Of a DNA stretch of 64,000 bases, positions 23,643 to 32,322 are shown in pieces (positions within the stretch are counted from its first letter, which is position 1; each line of letters opens with the position of its first letter). Source of the stretch: Amycolatopsis thailandensis (GTDB lineage Bacteria; Actinomycetota; Actinomycetes; Mycobacteriales; Pseudonocardiaceae); assembly GCF_002234405.1 (NCBI RefSeq), contig NZ_NMQT01000020.1, positions 1 through 64,000 on the forward strand, read 5' to 3'. A program made the translations under genes and the position numbers. The notes beneath the pieces were generated by a model, which worked only from the letters and a program-made list of their open reading frames with translations, was not told the origin of the DNA and made no database searches.

Positions 23643-24827
23643 ATGTCAGACCCCGCCAAGATCGCCGAACTCATCGGGGACGCCAAGATCGTCGCCATCG
23701 GTGAGAACAACCACCACCTCCACGAGTTCGGGGACCTGCGCAATCGTTTGCTTCGCGAGCTCGTCGAGAACCACGGCTTCCGGGTGGTCGGTTTCGAATC
23801 CGGCTTCGCCGAGGGCGAGCTCGTCCAAAACTGGCTGAACGGCGCCCCCGGAGACGTCGCCGAAATCGGCCGCGACGGCTTCACCTTCTCCCTCGGAGAG
23901 TCACCCGAGGCCCACGAAATGCTGACGTGGCTCCGTGACCGGGGTGACGTCCGGTACTTCGGCCTCGACGTGCCGAGTTCCGCGGGCTCGCCCGTGCCCG
24001 CGCTGAGAGCGGTCCGCGACTACTTGTCCACTGTGGACGAAGTCGCCACAAGCCTCGTCGACGCCGCGATCGAGGCGACCGAGGGCTACGCGTCGGTCAG
24101 CAGCGCGGAAGCGCCCGCCAAGTACTCCGCCCTCGACGACGTCGCCCGGGACAAGGCGACAGCGGCGCTCACCCGCCTCAAGACGCACCTCACCTCGCTG
24201 CGTCCCGTCTACGGGGACACCGCCGTCGCCGAGCACCAGGTCGAAGGTGCGCTGCGGCTCGACGCCTACCTCGCCGAGGTGGCCGCGATGATGTCCGGCA
24301 CCGCGCCCGCCTTGCAGAGCGGTTCGCGCGACGCGTACATGGCCGAGAGCGTCCGGCTGATCCGGCGGCTCCACGGCGACGACACGAAGATCGTCGTGAT
24401 GCTCCACAACGGACACCTCCAGCGCGTGCCGTTCTCGCCGTTCCCCGGCCTCACCGCGCCTTCGGCCGGAACGCATCTGGCCGCCGAGTTCGGCGACGAC
24501 TACTTCGCCCTGGCGCTCACCGCCGTCGAGGGGAAGACCACCGGCCTCAAACCGGATCCGTCCGCACGGCTCGGTTTCACCGTCTACGAACAGGATCTGG
24601 ACGAACCGGCGGACGGCAGCGTCGAGGCGGAAGGGCCCGGCTTGGTCGATCTTCGCGCGCGGCGCGGAACCGAAGGACCCCAGAGCATCCGTCACGCGCA
24701 TCTGTTCAATCCCGTCGACGTCGTCAACGCCTTCGACGCGCTGGTGTGTTTCCCGGAGTCGACGGTCAGCGGGCACCTCCGACCGGCCCCAGCCGATCGG
24801 GTGGTTGAAGTTGCCCCTCGCGGGTGA
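23643..24827 (+). CDS. Erythromycin-esterase-family protein
   Basis: 394 aa. It carries the family hallmarks: VAIGENNHHLHEF near residues 16-28 (catalytic or metal-site His/Glu region), VVGFESGFAEGELV, and KIVVMLHNGHLQR around 250. EreA/EreB hydrolyse the macrolactone ring, but many homologues in producers have other substrates. ATG 23643 is the first in-frame start after the divergent TetR gene; no clear Shine-Dalgarno is seen, so translation may be leaderless. Control by the adjacent TetR protein is likely. Confidence 0.88.
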   Translation: MSDPAKIAELIGDAKIVAIGENNHHLHEFGDLRNRLLRELVENHGFRVVGFESGFAEGELVQNWLNGAPGDVAEIGRDGFTFSLGESPEAHEMLTWLRDRGDVRYFGLDVPSSAGSPVPALRAVRDYLSTVDEVATSLVDAAIEATEGYASVSSAEAPAKYSALDDVARDKATAALTRLKTHLTSLRPVYGDTAVAEHQVEGALRLDAYLAEVAAMMSGTAPALQSGSRDAYMAESVRLIRRLHGDDTKIVVMLHNGHLQRVPFSPFPGLTAPSAGTHLAAEFGDDYFALALTAVEGKTTGLKPDPSARLGFTVYEQDLDEPADGSVEAEGPGLVDLRARRGTEGPQSIRHAHLFNPVDVVNAFDALVCFPESTVSGHLRPAPADRVVEVAPRG

Positions 24828-24845
24828 CAGGCGTAGGCCCGAGGC

Positions 24846-25769
24846 ATGATCATTCGACTGGTACGGGTCATGGCCGCGCTCGCCCTCCTGGTGTTCGTGG
24901 CGCAGCCCGCCTCCGCGACGGAAGTCCAGCAGAACCCGCCGAACTGGGGACTGGACCGGATCGACCAGCGAACAGGCCTCGACCAGCTCTATCACTACGA
25001 CACCGACGCCAAGGACGTCACGGTCTACGTGATCGACAGCGGTGTCGACGCGGGCCATCCGGATTTCGGCGGCCGGGTGAAGCCCGGTAAGGACTTTCTC
25101 AACGGCGGCACGGACACTTCCGACACCAACGGTCACGGCACGTACCTGGCCGGTGTCGCCGCGTCGACGAGCTACGGCGTCGCGAAGGGCGCGCAGATCG
25201 TCCCCGTCCGGGTGATCGACGCGCAGGGTGGCGGCTCGACGGACAAGATCATCGCCGGTATCGACTGGGTGACGCAGAACGCACACCAGCCCGCCGTGGC
25301 CGTCCTCGGCATCGGCGGCACCGCCAACGACCGGCTCGACGCCGCCGTCCGCGCGCTCGCGGCGGTCGTCCCGGTCGCCCTCCCGGCCGGTGGCGAGGCC
25401 ACCGACGCGGGCCAGTTCTCACCCGGCCGGGTCACCGAAGCGCTCACCGTCGGCTCGACCGACGCGAGCGACCAGGTCGGATCGACGTCCAACTACGGCG
25501 AGGTCGTCGACCTGTTCGCGCCCGGCGTGGACGTGCCGGGACCCAACGCCGGGGGCAGTGGCGGCCGGGTGCTGAGCGGGACCTCGTCGGCCGCCGCGCA
25601 CGTCGCCGGGGTGGCCGCGCTGTACCGGGGCCTGCACCCCGACGTGTCGGCGCCGGACGTCACGAAGGCCGTCGTGGACCTCGCCGCCGTCGACGTGCTG
25701 ACCGGCGTCCACGAGGGCACCGCGAACCGGTTGCTCCAGACCCCGGGTACGCAACTCGGGCGGGGATGA
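24846..25769 (+). CDS. Secreted subtilisin-like (S8) protease homologue
   Basis: 307 aa. A signal peptide (about 1-24, ending ASA-TE) precedes a short subtilase domain with no I9 propeptide. The triad is intact: Asp64 (VIDSGVD), His97 (NGHGTYLAG) and Ser247 (SGTSSAAAHVAG). The oxyanion-hole Asn, normally in AAGNxN, is replaced by Gly183 (PAGGEA), and the Pro after the catalytic Ser motif is Ala. The protein may therefore be weakly active or specialised. It is 18 bp after the esterase gene on the same strand. Confidence 0.88.
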   Translation: MIIRLVRVMAALALLVFVAQPASATEVQQNPPNWGLDRIDQRTGLDQLYHYDTDAKDVTVYVIDSGVDAGHPDFGGRVKPGKDFLNGGTDTSDTNGHGTYLAGVAASTSYGVAKGAQIVPVRVIDAQGGGSTDKIIAGIDWVTQNAHQPAVAVLGIGGTANDRLDAAVRALAAVVPVALPAGGEATDAGQFSPGRVTEALTVGSTDASDQVGSTSNYGEVVDLFAPGVDVPGPNAGGSGGRVLSGTSSAAAHVAGVAALYRGLHPDVSAPDVTKAVVDLAAVDVLTGVHEGTANRLLQTPGTQLGRG

Positions 25770-25790
25770 CGTCCATCACCTGGGCAACAA

Positions 25791-25807
25791 CTCCCGTCCT
25801 GCGGGAG
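25791..25807 (+). terminator. Small hairpin upstream of pyc
   Basis: CTCCCG-TCCTG-CGGGAG is a 6-bp stem 22 bp after the S8 protease stop, without a U-tract. It is a weak terminator candidate for the protease gene. A -10-like TAACGT (25816-25821) follows and could serve pyc. Confidence 0.35.
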
Positions 25808-25857
25808 CGAGCAGGTAACGTGCCTCACCTACCGATCCGATGATGGGAAGGACCGGC

Positions 25858-28800
25858 ATGTTCCGCAAGGTACTGGTCGCCAACCGGGGTGAGATCGCCA
25901 TCCGCGCGTTCCGCGCCGGATTCGAGCTCGGCGCGGGCACGGTGGCTGTGTTCCCGCACGAAGACCGCAATTCGCTCCACCGGCTGAAGGCCGACGAGGC
26001 CTACGAGATCGGCGAACCCGGTCATCCGGTGCGGGCCTATTTGTCGGTCGAGGAAATCGTGGCCGCCGCCAAGAAGGCCGGGGCCGACGCCGTCTACCCC
26101 GGCTACGGCTTCCTCTCCGAGAACCCGGACCTCGCGCGCGCGTGCGAGGACGAAGGCATCACCTTCGTCGGGCCGAGCGCGGACATCCTCGAGCTGACCG
26201 GGAACAAGGCCCGCGCGGTCAAGGCCGCGCGCGACGCCGGCGTGCCGGTGCTGGGCTCCTCCGAACCGTCCTCCGACGTCGACGCGCTGATCGCCGCCGC
26301 CGAGGAGATCGGCTTCCCGGTCTTCGTCAAGGCCGTCGCCGGTGGTGGCGGTCGCGGTATGCGCCGCGTCCTGGACCCCGCGCAGCTGCGCGAGTCCATC
26401 GAGGCCGCCGCCCGCGAGGCCGAATCGGCCTTCGGCGACCCGACGGTGTTCATCGAGAAGGCCGTCGTCGAGCCGCGCCACATCGAGGTCCAGATCCTCG
26501 CCGACGGCGAGGGCAACGTGATCCACCTCTACGAGCGCGACTGTTCGGTCCAGCGCCGTCACCAGAAGGTCGTCGAGCTGGCCCCGGCGCCGAACCTGCC
26601 GTCGGAGCTGCGTGACCGGATCTGCGCCGACGCGGTGAAGTTCGCCCGCCAGATCGGTTACCGCAACGCCGGCACCGTCGAGTTCCTGCTCGACAAGGAC
26701 GGCAACCACGTCTTCATCGAGATGAACCCGCGGATCCAGGTCGAGCACACGGTGACCGAGGAGGTCACCGACGTCGACCTCGTCCAGTCGCAGCTGCGCA
26801 TCGCCTCCGGCGAGACCCTGGCAGACCTCGGCCTCTCGCAGGACAAGGTGTACCTGCGCGGCGCCGCCCTCCAGTGCCGCATCACCACCGAGGACCCGGC
26901 CAACGGCTTCCGCCCGGACACCGGGATGATCAGCGCGTACCGCTCGCCCGGCGGTTCCGGTATCCGCCTCGACGGCGGGACGGCGTTCGCCGGCACCGAG
27001 ATCAGCGCGCACTTCGACTCGCTGCTGGTGAAGCTCAGCTGCCGCGGCCGCGACTTCAAGACCGCCGTCGGCCGCGCGAGGCGCGCCGTCGCCGAGTTCC
27101 GCATCCGCGGCGTGGCCACGAACATCCCGTTCCTGCAGGCCGTCCTCGACGACCCGGACTTCCGCGAAGGCCGCGTCACGACGTCGTTCATCGAGGAGCG
27201 CCCGCATCTGCTCACCGCGCGCCATTCGGCCGACCGCGGGACCAGGCTGCTGACCTACCTCGCCGACAAGACGGTCAACAAGCCGAACGGCGAGCGTCCG
27301 CGCACCCTCGATCCGCAGGTCAAACTGCCGAAGCTGCCCAAGGGGCTCGAACCGGCGCCCGGCTCGAAGCAGAAGCTGACCGAGCTCGGCCCGGAGGGCT
27401 TCGCCCGCTGGCTGCGGGAGTCGCCGACCATCGGCGTCACCGACACCACCTTCCGCGACGCGCACCAGTCGCTGCTCGCCACCCGCGTGCGGACGAAGGA
27501 CCTGCTCGCCGTCGCGCCGGTGGTCGCGCGCACCACGCCGCAGTTGCTTTCGCTGGAATGCTGGGGCGGCGCGACCTACGACGTCGCCCTGCGGTTCCTC
27601 GCGGAAGACCCGTGGGAACGGCTGGCGAAGCTGCGGGAAGCGGTGCCGAACATCTGTCTCCAGATGCTGCTGCGCGGCCGCAACACCGTCGGCTACACGC
27701 CGTACCCGACCGAGGTGACCAACGCCTTCGTCGAGGAGGCGACGGCGACCGGCATCGACATCTTCCGGATCTTCGACGCGCTCAACGACGTCGAGCAGAT
27801 GCGCCCGGCGATCGAGGCCGTCCGCGAGACCGGATCCGCGGTCGCCGAGGTGGCGCTCTGCTACACCTCGGACCTGTCGGACCCGGCGGAGAAGCTGTAC
27901 ACGCTGGACTACTACCTCAAGCTGGCGGAGCAGATCGTCGGCGCGGGTGCGCACGTCCTGGCCATCAAGGACATGGCGGGCCTGCTGCGGGCGCCGGCGG
28001 CGGTGCGGCTGGTTTCCGCGCTGCGCAAGGAGTTCGACCTCCCGGTGCACATCCACACGCACGACACCGCTGGTGGTCAGCTGGCGACGTACCTCGCCGC
28101 GATCCAGGCCGGGGCGGACGCCGTCGACGGCGCCGTCGCGTCCATGGCGGGCACGACCTCGCAGCCTTCCCTGTCGGCGCTGGTCGCGGCCACCGACCAC
28201 TCGGACCGGCCGACCGGGCTGGACCTGCAGGCGATCGGCGACCTGGAGCCGTATTGGGAGAGCGTGCGCAAGATCTACGCGCCGTTCGAGGCCGGTCTCG
28301 CGTCGCCGACCGGCCGCGTGTACCACCACGAGATCCCCGGCGGGCAGCTGTCGAACCTGCGCACGCAGGCGATCGCGCTCGGTCTCGGCGAGCGGTTCGA
28401 GGACATCGAGGCGATGTACGCGGCCGCGGACCGGATCCTCGGGCACCTGGTGAAGGTCACGCCTTCGTCCAAAGTGGTCGGTGACCTCGCGCTGCACCTC
28501 GTCGGCGCGGGCGTCTCGCCGTCCGACTTCGAGGCGGAGCCGAACAAGTTCGACATCCCCGACTCGGTGATCGGCTTCCTGCGCGGCGAACTGGGCGACC
28601 CGCCCGGTGGCTGGCCGGAGCCGTTCCGCACCAAGGCCCTGGAGGGCCGCGCGCAGCCGAAGCCGGTGCAGGAACTGTCCGAAGAGGACCTCAAGGGACT
28701 GGCCGAAGACCGTCGCCGGACGCTGAACCGGCTGCTGTTCCCCGGGCCCACGAAGGACTTCGAGGCGCACCGCGAGCAGTACGGCGACACCTCGGTCCTG

Positions 28801-29235
28801 CCGTCCAAGGACTTCTTCTACGGGCTGCGCCCGGGCGAGGAGTACTCGGTCGACCTGGAGCAGGGTGTCCGGCTGCTGATCGAGCTGGAGGCCATCGGCG
28901 AGGCCGACGAACGCGGGCTGCGCACGGTGATGTCGACGCTCAACGGCCAGCTGCGCCCGATCCAGGTCCGCGACACCTCGATCGCGTCGGACATCCCGGC
29001 GACGGAGAAGGCCGACAAGGGCGACCCGAAGCAGATCGCCGCGCCGTTCGCGGGCGTGGTCACGCTGCAGGTGTCCGAAGGCGACGTGGTCGAGGCCGGT
29101 GCGACGGTCGCGACCATCGAGGCGATGAAGATGGAGGCGTCGATCACCGCGTCGGCGGGCGGCAAGGTGTCGCGGCGCGCGATCAACGCCGTCCAGCAGG
29201 TCGAAGGCGGGGACCTGCTGCTCGTTCTGGAGTGA
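25858..29235 (+). CDS. pyc: Pyruvate carboxylase
   Basis: 1125 aa single-chain enzyme that carboxylates pyruvate to oxaloacetate (anaplerosis). Biotin carboxylase domain about 1-450 (FRKVLVANRGEIAIRAFRA; ATP-grasp loop VAGGGGRGMRR; EMNPRIQVEHTVTEE), carboxyltransferase domain about 530-800 (DTTFRDAHQSLLATRVRT, MLLRGRNTVGY, HIHTHDTAGGQ), tetramerisation region, and biotin carboxyl carrier domain with biotinyl Lys1091 in EAMKMEA. ATG 25858 is preferred over in-frame ATGs 15-18 bp upstream because GGGAAGGA is about 6 nt before it. A repeat-rich 710-bp gap follows. Confidence 0.97.
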   Translation: MFRKVLVANRGEIAIRAFRAGFELGAGTVAVFPHEDRNSLHRLKADEAYEIGEPGHPVRAYLSVEEIVAAAKKAGADAVYPGYGFLSENPDLARACEDEGITFVGPSADILELTGNKARAVKAARDAGVPVLGSSEPSSDVDALIAAAEEIGFPVFVKAVAGGGGRGMRRVLDPAQLRESIEAAAREAESAFGDPTVFIEKAVVEPRHIEVQILADGEGNVIHLYERDCSVQRRHQKVVELAPAPNLPSELRDRICADAVKFARQIGYRNAGTVEFLLDKDGNHVFIEMNPRIQVEHTVTEEVTDVDLVQSQLRIASGETLADLGLSQDKVYLRGAALQCRITTEDPANGFRPDTGMISAYRSPGGSGIRLDGGTAFAGTEISAHFDSLLVKLSCRGRDFKTAVGRARRAVAEFRIRGVATNIPFLQAVLDDPDFREGRVTTSFIEERPHLLTARHSADRGTRLLTYLADKTVNKPNGERPRTLDPQVKLPKLPKGLEPAPGSKQKLTELGPEGFARWLRESPTIGVTDTTFRDAHQSLLATRVRTKDLLAVAPVVARTTPQLLSLECWGGATYDVALRFLAEDPWERLAKLREAVPNICLQMLLRGRNTVGYTPYPTEVTNAFVEEATATGIDIFRIFDALNDVEQMRPAIEAVRETGSAVAEVALCYTSDLSDPAEKLYTLDYYLKLAEQIVGAGAHVLAIKDMAGLLRAPAAVRLVSALRKEFDLPVHIHTHDTAGGQLATYLAAIQAGADAVDGAVASMAGTTSQPSLSALVAATDHSDRPTGLDLQAIGDLEPYWESVRKIYAPFEAGLASPTGRVYHHEIPGGQLSNLRTQAIALGLGERFEDIEAMYAAADRILGHLVKVTPSSKVVGDLALHLVGAGVSPSDFEAEPNKFDIPDSVIGFLRGELGDPPGGWPEPFRTKALEGRAQPKPVQELSEEDLKGLAEDRRRTLNRLLFPGPTKDFEAHREQYGDTSVLPSKDFFYGLRPGEEYSVDLEQGVRLLIELEAIGEADERGLRTVMSTLNGQLRPIQVRDTSIASDIPATEKADKGDPKQIAAPFAGVVTLQVSEGDVVEAGATVATIEAMKMEASITASAGGKVSRRAINAVQQVEGGDLLLVLE

Positions 29236-29244
29236 CGTGGGCTG

Positions 29245-29285
29245 AAGGGGCCCTTCACCGCATCTGACGCGGTGAAGGGTCCCTT
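29245..29285. repeat. Inverted repeat, CTTCACCGCATCyGACGCGG family
   Basis: 17-bp arms (29245-29261, 29269-29285) with one mismatch and loop ATCTGAC, 9 bp after the pyc stop. The 5' arm holds GAAGGG-G-CCCTTC, itself palindromic. A relative with loop ATCCGAC is at 61712-61798, and similarity continues for about 30 bp downstream. It is a probable pyc terminator. Confidence 0.8.
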
Positions 29286-29358
29286 CGTCGCTTCAGACGC
29301 GGGGAAAGCGTCCCTCGTGGCCACTCGACGACCGGGCGCCGATGGTCCGGGCCCGGTC

Positions 29359-29505
29359 GGACGACACGCGTGATCAGACGGACGACGCGCGTGAATGAAC
29401 GGACGACACGCTCGCAGCCGGGGGCTCGCCGCGAGTCGTCCGTCTGATCACGCGCGCCGTCCATTCCGTCACGCGTGTCGTCCCTCCAGTCACGCGAAAC
29501 CGTCC
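29359..29505. repeat. Inverted array of 21-bp units (GGACGACACGCGTG)
   Basis: Direct units start at 29359, 29380 and 29401, exactly 21 bp apart. Inverted units end at 29441, 29462 and 29483, then a degenerate one (CACGCGAAACCGTCC) ends at 29505. Read on the minus strand the order matches the plus strand of the array at 14815-15003, including the TTTCGyGTGACTGGAG unit, so the two elements lie in opposite orientation. Downstream of pyc; the rest of 29506-29945 holds solo repeat arms and no convincing gene. Confidence 0.8.
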
Positions 29506-29700
29506 ATGAAGGCCTCCTTCCCTGCTTTCAGGGTCAGAGTCTCGGCAAAGTCGCATGAACACCGGTCGATGTCGCTCTTGATGATGCGAACGGGACCTCC
29601 GGACAGGGCAGATGACCCGAGAGCCTGAACGGCGGTGTCCGCAAAGGACCTCAGGCGACCGACGAATGTCTGATTGATGACTATATGTACGTTTTCTCCT

Positions 29701-29752
29701 GGGGTCGTGAGCGGTAAGGACGGTTCTAACCCTCTTTGCCACTCACGACCCC
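29701..29752. repeat. Degenerate inverted repeat, GGTGGTCGTGAGTGG family
   Basis: GGGGTCGTGAG ... CTCACGACCCC with mismatches in the inner stem and the loop motif GGTTCTAACC. It is a decayed relative of the element at 1413-1482. Confidence 0.65.
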
Positions 29753-29933
29753 CTTCTCAAACGCCCAAATCAGGCAAAGTCATCCCGATAGTGTCCTCTA
29801 TGGACAGTCGACAAGGTGCCATGCCACGGTGACGAGCCTCTTCGCCACCCACTTGGACGGCGGGTAGACGACTTTGCCGGGACCCTGACCCTCAGGGTGG
29901 TGAAGGAGGCCTTCGCGGACTTGCGGCCGCCGC

Positions 29934-29945
29934 TAACGTGGACCG
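29934..29945 (+). promoter_or_regulatory. Probable -10 of a leaderless transcript (arginase-family gene)
   Basis: TAACGT (29934-29939) ends 6 nt before the GTG start at 29946 and no Shine-Dalgarno is present. Confidence 0.5.
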
Positions 29946-30740
29946 GTGCTGATCCACGCCGTACCCCAGTTCCAGGGCGCGCTGACCGAACGCGCGCCGG
30001 AGATGCCCGAAGGCTGCGTCGCGCTCGCCGAGCTGGCCGGTCACGTCCTGGGCGTACCGGTGCACCACATCCGGCAGACCCGCGAGACCTCGCCCGTGGT
30101 CGACGGGATCGCCAACCGCGAGGTGCTCACCGGCGCGAACCGGGCCGCGCAGCTCGCCGCGCTGGAGGCGCCTGGCGGGCCGGTGCTCACCATCGGCGGG
30201 GACTGCGGGGTCGAACTGATCCCGGTCGGCGTCGCGCGCTACCGCTTCGGCCCGGGTCTCGGAGTCGCCTGGTTCGACGCGCACGCGGACCTCAACACCG
30301 CGGAGACGTCGCCGTCGGGCGCGTTCCACGGCATGGTGCTGCGGTCGCTGCTCGGCGAGGGCGACCCGGATTTCGCCGCGAACCCGCGCGTCGAACCCGG
30401 TCACGTCGTGCTCGCCGGGACGAGGGCCTTCGACGACGCCGAGCGGGACGTGATCGATCGCGGGCTGGTCGTCGAGGCGGACGACGTCGCGGCCGGGCTG
30501 GCGGGTGCGGACAAGGTGTACGTCCACGTCGATCTCGACGTGCTCGACCCGGGGGAGTTCGACGGGCTGAACTGCCCGGAGCCCGGTGGCTTGACGATCG
30601 GGCGTCTGGTGGCGATGCTTCGCGGGCTGAGCGGCTTCGAAGTCGTCGGCGCCGGGATCACCGAATGCGTCGGCACCGAGGTGCGCGTACTGGAGCCCGT
30701 GCTCGAAGTACTCGGTGAATTGCTCACCGAAAAGCAGTGA
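29946..30740 (+). CDS. Arginase/agmatinase-family protein (ureohydrolase fold)
   Basis: 264 aa. The binuclear Mn site is mostly conserved: WFDAHADLNT (Asp111, His113, Asp115) and HVDLDVLDPG (Asp196, Asp198). The first metal motif, usually GGDHS, is GGDCG with Cys87 in place of the His ligand. Catalysis on arginine or agmatine is therefore uncertain; actinobacterial paralogues act on other guanidino or amide substrates. GTG 29946 follows a TAACGT -10 by 6 nt, so it is likely leaderless. It is followed by a PucR-type regulator gene on the same strand. Confidence 0.87.
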   Translation: MLIHAVPQFQGALTERAPEMPEGCVALAELAGHVLGVPVHHIRQTRETSPVVDGIANREVLTGANRAAQLAALEAPGGPVLTIGGDCGVELIPVGVARYRFGPGLGVAWFDAHADLNTAETSPSGAFHGMVLRSLLGEGDPDFAANPRVEPGHVVLAGTRAFDDAERDVIDRGLVVEADDVAAGLAGADKVYVHVDLDVLDPGEFDGLNCPEPGGLTIGRLVAMLRGLSGFEVVGAGITECVGTEVRVLEPVLEVLGELLTEKQ

Positions 30741-30971
30741 CGCTCCGTCACGATATGGCCCGCTTCGGCCGTTCGTACGTACGGCGCGTGGCGTTTGCCG
30801 GGCACTTGTCATCAAAATTCAGGGACGGACCGTGATTTTGTCACGACGGTGACAAGAAATCGGTTTCTTCTGCGAAAGGTGACACATTCACGAGCGACTT
30901 TGCGATGTGTTCGTTGTCACCCCACGACGATCGTGGGATGTCCGGACGCTGGGCGGAGCAAAGGAGCTGCG
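30741..30971. promoter_or_regulatory. Upstream region of the PucR-type regulator with TTGTCAC dyads
   Basis: TTGTCAC-GACG-GTGACAA (30838-30855) is a perfect 7-bp inverted repeat. Further TTGTCA/TGACA-type half-sites lie near 30806, 30879 and 30914, all upstream of the ATG at 30972. Also present is the self-complementary CGTACGTACG (about 30773-30782). A multi-site operator is plausible. AAAGGAG lies just before the start. Confidence 0.5.
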
Positions 30972-32255
30972 ATGTCGGTGGAGCGCGGGATCGAACACGC
31001 TGCGCAGCCCCCTGCGGCGCTACCTCGCAAGCTCGCCGACATTTTGCGACCGGAACTCGGCAGTCTCGCCAACGAGATCGTCGACGAGATCCGGGCGACC
31101 ATCCCCGCCTACGCGCGTCCGCTCGACGGGCCCTACGGCAAGTCGATCCGCGCGGGCGTCGAGTACGCGATCACGCTGTTCGTCGCGCAGATCGCCGATC
31201 CCAGCGTCTCCAAGGAACAGTCGCACGAGGTCCACCATCAGCTGGGGCAGAACGAAATGCGGGAGGGCCGCAGCCTCGACACGCTCCAGTCCGCGTACCG
31301 GGTCGGCGCGCGCGTGTCGTGGCGGCGCATCATGCGCGTCGGCCGCCGCAGCGGGCTCTCGTCCGCGGTGATGTCGCAACTGGCCGACGCGATGCTCGCG
31401 TTCATGGACGAACTCGCCTCCGTCGCGCTGGACGGCTATCTCGAAGCGAAGGCGCGCACCGCGGGGGCGCTGGACACGTGGCGCCGCAAACTGCTGCACC
31501 TGGTGCTGGAAACCCCGCCCGCGCCGTCGAAGGCGATCGCGGAACTCGCGCAGCTGACCGGCTGGCCGGTACCCGAGCGCGCGACCCCGGTGGTGCTGCA
31601 CCCGATCAACGACAGTGTCAGACCGCGGCGGCACAACGCGGTGGATTCGGACATCCTGGCCGAACTCGATTGCGCCGAGCCGCGTCTGCTCGTCCCCGGC
31701 GAGATCTCCGGCGCCCGCCTGGCCACTCTGCAGGCCGCACTGCCGGACTACCGGCTGTCGATCGGCCCGTGCCGTCCGCTGGACTCCGTCGCCGATTCGC
31801 TGCGCTGGGCACGCGACGCCCTGCACCTCTCCGAACGCGGGATCATCGGCGTCCGCCGGGTGATCCGCGCCGAAGAGCACCTCGCGACCTTGCTCGTGAA
31901 CGCCGACGCGGTGCTGACCTGCCAGCTGCGCGACCGCCTGTTCGCCCCGCTCGCCGAAATGACCGGGAAACAACGGGAACGGCTGCTCGAAACCCTGCGC
32001 GCCTGGCTCGACAGCCAGGGCAACGTCGTCGACATCGCCGAGCGCCTCCAGGTCCACCCGCAGACCGTCCGGTACCGCATGCGCCAGCTCCAGGCGACCT
32101 TCGGCGAGCACCTGCGAGACCCGGGCGCGCGGTTCGAAATGGAACTGGCGCTGCGGGCCGGCGTCACGTCTTCCTCGGCGCCCGAGGGCTACGCGCTGCC
32201 GGAGGTGCTTCCGGCGCCGCGCAAGAGTCCACAATGGACGCCGAGCGGGTCGTAG
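30972..32255 (+). CDS. PucR/CdaR-type helix-turn-helix regulator
   Basis: 427 aa. The N-terminal and central regions are helical and alpha/beta sensor domains (about 30-180 and 200-330). The C-terminal PucR HTH (about 340-405) has LLETLRAWLDSQGNVVDIAERLQVHPQTVRYRMRQL-type sequence. Such proteins control purine, amino-acid, or secondary metabolism in actinobacteria; the ligand and targets here are unknown. ATG 30972 is chosen for the upstream AAAGGAG. Multiple TTGTCAC dyads lie in its 231-bp upstream region. Converges with the DUF6801 cassette across a palindrome. Confidence 0.88.
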   Translation: MSVERGIEHAAQPPAALPRKLADILRPELGSLANEIVDEIRATIPAYARPLDGPYGKSIRAGVEYAITLFVAQIADPSVSKEQSHEVHHQLGQNEMREGRSLDTLQSAYRVGARVSWRRIMRVGRRSGLSSAVMSQLADAMLAFMDELASVALDGYLEAKARTAGALDTWRRKLLHLVLETPPAPSKAIAELAQLTGWPVPERATPVVLHPINDSVRPRRHNAVDSDILAELDCAEPRLLVPGEISGARLATLQAALPDYRLSIGPCRPLDSVADSLRWARDALHLSERGIIGVRRVIRAEEHLATLLVNADAVLTCQLRDRLFAPLAEMTGKQRERLLETLRAWLDSQGNVVDIAERLQVHPQTVRYRMRQLQATFGEHLRDPGARFEMELALRAGVTSSSAPEGYALPEVLPAPRKSPQWTPSGS

Positions 32256-32263
32256 CCTCGGGA

Positions 32264-32318
32264 TGTCATGAGGGGTCCCCATAGGACACTTTTCGTCCTA
32301 TGGGGACCCCTCATGACA
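32264..32318. repeat. Long inverted repeat, ATGAGGGGTCCCCAT family (inverted copy)
   Basis: Perfect 24-bp arms (32264-32287, 32295-32318) with loop ACTTTTC, 8 bp after the PucR-type gene stop and 4 bp before the stop of the convergent DUF6801 gene. It is identical in arm core to 78-136 but in the opposite orientation. It is a likely bidirectional terminator. Confidence 0.88.
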
Positions 32319-32322
32319 CTCG

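Noticed and set aside
25825..28770. Long open frame on the minus strand (about 980 codons) opposite pyc
   Set aside because: Arg/Asp/Gly-rich with no family pattern; a by-product of GC-biased third positions in the real pyc frame.
29506..29945. Possible small gene between pyc and the arginase-family gene
   Set aside because: Only solo repeat arms (near 29505 and 29898) and a degenerate hairpin; no frame has a credible start or a recognisable product.
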